This document shows, in pieces, positions 61,941 through 64,000 of a stretch of DNA of 64,000 nt. The stretch covers positions 18,139 through 82,138 of the forward strand of contig CAZXWJ010000001.1 in NCBI GenBank assembly GCA_964644375.1. The letters run 5' to 3'. The notes under the pieces were generated by a model, which saw only the letters and a program-made list of their open reading frames with translations, was not told the origin of the DNA and did no database searches. Every line of letters begins with the position of its first letter. Within the stretch, counting starts at the first letter, position 1. This DNA is from CAYNYM01 sp964644375 (GTDB taxonomy: Bacteria; Desulfobacterota; DSM-4660; Desulfatiglandales; HGW-15). The position numbers were made by a program, and so were the translations under genes.

Positions 61941-62897
61941 ATGTGGAAATTGTTTTGTGAAAGAATATTGCTTTCGGGTTGCATGATACTCTTTCTGTTG
62001 TTGTCTTTTCCTGCCGCCCTGCAAGCGGGGCAGGTCATTCGTTTCGGGGTCCTGCCGGTGGTGGATACCCTTCCGCTGTTTGTAGGCGCGGATCGGGGCT
62101 TTTTCAGCGACGAGGGGATCGAACTCGATATCATTTCCTTCCAGAGTGCGCTTGAGCGGGATGCCGCCCTCCAGGCCGGAAAACTGGACGGGTACTTCGG
62201 CGATATTCTCAATACGCTGTTGCTGATCCGCTCCCGACAGGCCCTGGGCATCATCACCACGGCCTTTCGGACCCGTCAAGACTGCCGTATGTTCGCCCTG
62301 GTCTCGGCCCCGAAATCGGGCATTCGGGAACTCGCCGACCTGAAGGGCAAAGAGGTGGCCATATCACGGGCCACCATCATCGAATACCTTCTGGACCGGA
62401 TGCTCATTGCCCGAGGCAAGGCACCGGACTTTGTGAAAAAACTGGAAATCAAGAAATTGGCCATCCGGCTTCAGATGCTCTTGACCAACCAGGTGCCGGC
62501 CGCACTTCTTCCTGAGCCCCTGGTCACCCTTTCAGAAAGCAAGGGGGCCCGGGTCATTGCAGACGACCGCGACCTCGATACCGCCCTGACTGTGCTTGCC
62601 CTTAGAAGAGATAGGGTCGAAGAGGATGCATCTCTTGTCACGCGATTCCTCAGGGCCTACAGCAGGGCCACAGGCGTGATCAATCAAGATTCCGAATCCT
62701 TCAAAGGGGTTTTGGTGGCCAAAACCCGCTTTCCGGCCGTTATCAAAGATCACTACCGCATCCCGCCATTCCCGCCTGTGGGGCTGCCGGCACCCAAAGA
62801 CCTGGCGGCCGCACAAACATGGCTGATTCAAAACGATCTGGCAGACAATCGCCTTCCGTTCGACCGGGTCGTGTTGAGGGCGACGCTTCCTGAATGA
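61941..62897 (+). CDS. ABC importer substrate-binding protein (NMT1/SsuA type)
   Basis: A 318-residue exported protein. A signal peptide (ILLSGCMILFLLLSFPAAL, cleavage near LQAG) is followed by the binding fold: IRFGVLPVVDTLPLFVGADR, GFFSDEGIELDIISFQSALE, GKLDGYFGDILNTLLL, ELADLKGKEVAISRATIIEYLL and VPAALLPEPLVTL. The fold is shared by proteins for taurine, sulfonates, nitrate and thiamine precursors; the ligand cannot be named. A Cys in the signal is not in a lipobox. GGAGGAG precedes the ATG. It begins an ABC operon with overlapping ATPase and permease genes. Confidence 0.85.
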   Translation: MWKLFCERILLSGCMILFLLLSFPAALQAGQVIRFGVLPVVDTLPLFVGADRGFFSDEGIELDIISFQSALERDAALQAGKLDGYFGDILNTLLLIRSRQALGIITTAFRTRQDCRMFALVSAPKSGIRELADLKGKEVAISRATIIEYLLDRMLIARGKAPDFVKKLEIKKLAIRLQMLLTNQVPAALLPEPLVTLSESKGARVIADDRDLDTALTVLALRRDRVEEDASLVTRFLRAYSRATGVINQDSESFKGVLVAKTRFPAVIKDHYRIPPFPPVGLPAPKDLAAAQTWLIQNDLADNRLPFDRVVLRATLPE

Positions 62898-63646
62898 GGA
62901 CATTGCATCCAACAATGATACACGTTGAAGGTCTTTGCAAACGCTTTGATCCCGATGAAGCCGATGTGCTCAACGGGATCTCCTTCTCTCTTCCTCCAGG
63001 CGATACCCTGTCGATCATCGGGCCCTCGGGGTGCGGCAAAACGACGCTGCTCTACATTCTTGCCGGTCTTCTTAGACCGACCTCGGGATCAGTTACCACG
63101 GGAAAAGAGGGCACAGCGATTGCGGATGTGAGAACCGCCTTCATCCTCCAGGATTACGGACTTTTTCCATGGAAAACCGTGCGGGAAAACGTAGCACTAA
63201 GTCCCGAACTCAAGGGGCTCAGCACCAGGGAATGCCGGGAGATCACGGCCGTGCTCCTTGAGGAACTGGGCCTCGCTTCCCTGGGTGAGAGGTACCCGGT
63301 TCAACTCAGCGGAGGCCAGAAGCAACGGGTGGCCATTGCCAGGGCCCTGGCCCTCGACCCTTCCATTCTCCTGATGGATGAACCCTTTTCTTCCCTGGAT
63401 GCCATTACCCGGGAACGATTGCAGGACGCCCTCCTCCACACCTGGCAGGACAGACCTCTCACCTATATCCTGGTGACCCACAGCGTTGAGGAAGCGGTTT
63501 TTCTGGGCCGACACATTATGGTCCTGACCGACCGACCGGCGCGGGTGAAAGTGATGATCGACAATCCGGATTTTGGTGAAAGAGACTTTCGCATGAATCA
63601 ATCCTATTTTGAAAAGATAAACGAGGTGCGGAGGGTTATGGAATGA
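62894..63646 (+). CDS. ABC importer ATP-binding protein (SsuB/TauB type)
   Basis: A 250-residue ATPase. Walker A GPSGCGKTTLLYILAGL, Q-loop FILQDYGLFPWKTV, signature LSGGQKQRVAIARALAL, Walker B ILLMDEPFSSLDAI and the H-loop VTHSVEEAVFLG are all present. The PWKTVRENVAL and EEAVFL features are common to SsuB/TauB/NrtD. ATG overlaps the upstream stop by 4 bases; a second Met eight codons in is possible. Confidence 0.93.
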   Translation: MRTLHPTMIHVEGLCKRFDPDEADVLNGISFSLPPGDTLSIIGPSGCGKTTLLYILAGLLRPTSGSVTTGKEGTAIADVRTAFILQDYGLFPWKTVRENVALSPELKGLSTRECREITAVLLEELGLASLGERYPVQLSGGQKQRVAIARALALDPSILLMDEPFSSLDAITRERLQDALLHTWQDRPLTYILVTHSVEEAVFLGRHIMVLTDRPARVKVMIDNPDFGERDFRMNQSYFEKINEVRRVME

Positions 63647-64000
63647 GAGGAATCGGGCGCTATATCATCTCCGGATGCCTTCTTCTCATCCTATGGAAAG
63701 TTTTGGCCCTGGCCCTGGGATCGGTTGTCTTACCACCCCCCGAAATCGCCTTTCAGGCCTTTGGAACCGAGATCAAGACCCTCGATTTCTGGGGGCATTT
63801 TGGAACCAGTGCCCTTCGGGTGGGATCGGCCATGCTTCTGGCCTGGGCCGTGGCCTTTCCACTGGGTATCGTTCTGGGCTATTCGAGGCGGCTGGACGAT
63901 GTGCTTTCACCTCTTGTCTTTTTGACCTACCCCATCCCCAAAATTGTGTTCCTGCCGGTCTTTCTGCTTCTCTTGGGGCTCGGGAATGCCTCAAAGATCC
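63643..64000 (+). CDS. ABC importer permease (SsuC/TauC type), cut by window end
   Basis: Starts with ATG 63643, overlapping the ATPase gene by 4 bases. The visible 119 residues have an N-terminal helix (YIISGCLLLILWKVLALAL), LPPPEIAFQAFGTEI, FGTSALRVGSAMLLAWAVAF, PLGIVLGYSRRLDDVL and the start of TYPIPKIVFLPVFLLLLGLG, typical for this permease family. The rest is beyond the window. Confidence 0.9.
   Translation, partial: MRGIGRYIISGCLLLILWKVLALALGSVVLPPPEIAFQAFGTEIKTLDFWGHFGTSALRVGSAMLLAWAVAFPLGIVLGYSRRLDDVLSPLVFLTYPIPKIVFLPVFLLLLGLGNASKI

Overview
The window is a piece of the chromosome of an anaerobic, Gram-negative bacterium that most resembles the Desulfobacterota (former Deltaproteobacteria). 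The reasons are an Rnf complex in the order CDGEAB, an EtfBA/HdrD-like membrane oxidoreductase, GspA/GspB, Tat, YajC-SecDF and lipoprotein genes, and an in-frame UGA that reads convincingly as selenocysteine. Gene order is mostly housekeeping. I see no insertion sequence, CRISPR array, prophage or plasmid gene. The genus assignment is inference.

Layout: 1-2358 (minus) rpoD (5' part) and dnaG. 2852-5482 (minus) hisB, a lipoprotein gene, hisA and yqeY. 6143-6229 tRNA-Leu. 6434-7384 ribF. 8166-15304 (plus) rnfC-D-G-E-A-B and apbE. 15573-21002 (minus) rpsF, rpsR, a DUF2232 gene, rplI, dnaB and hflX. 21374-26962 suhB, an RNase Z-like gene, a short HU-like gene and clpB. 27349-34668 (plus) a lytic transglycosylase, purC, grpE, dnaK and an LppC-like lipoprotein. 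34761-38766 (minus) argS, a SPOR protein, a GNAT, tatB/A and tatC. 39121-47298 (plus) a DUF2065 gene, queA, tgt, yajC, secD, secF, a TPR protein and mutT. 47463-51250 (minus) an EMO-type oxidoreductase with etfB and etfA. 51663-54063 a TPR protein and an M48 protease. 54228-58373 (minus) tRNA-Arg, rplU, rpmA, obgE, proB, nadD and rsfS. 58593-58668 tRNA-Ala. 59191-61780 gspA and gspB. 61941-64000 an ABC importer cut by the window end.

The most interesting region is the Rnf cluster, which departs from the textbook complex in several ways. (i) rnfB has an in-frame UGA exactly where the first cysteine of the CxxCxxxxC...C [4Fe-4S] motif should be. A perfect 7-bp stem with a GG-containing loop follows at the spacing of the E. 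coli fdhF SECIS, so RnfB is predicted to be a selenoprotein. (ii) RnfA carries an N-terminal lipoprotein signal and an Ig-like domain of about 100 residues. (iii) RnfE lacks the second conserved membrane cysteine but has a new one 11 to 12 residues further on. (iv) rnfD appears to start at AUC. (v) RnfG is about 100 residues longer than usual. Together with apbE, which attaches FMN to RnfG and RnfD, this is a coherent but unusual ferredoxin:NAD+ ion pump.

Rnf (ferredoxin/NAD) and the EtfAB-EMO module (acyl-CoA dehydrogenase electrons to menaquinone) would together fit an anaerobe that respires or syntrophically oxidises fatty acids. That is inference from the gene set.
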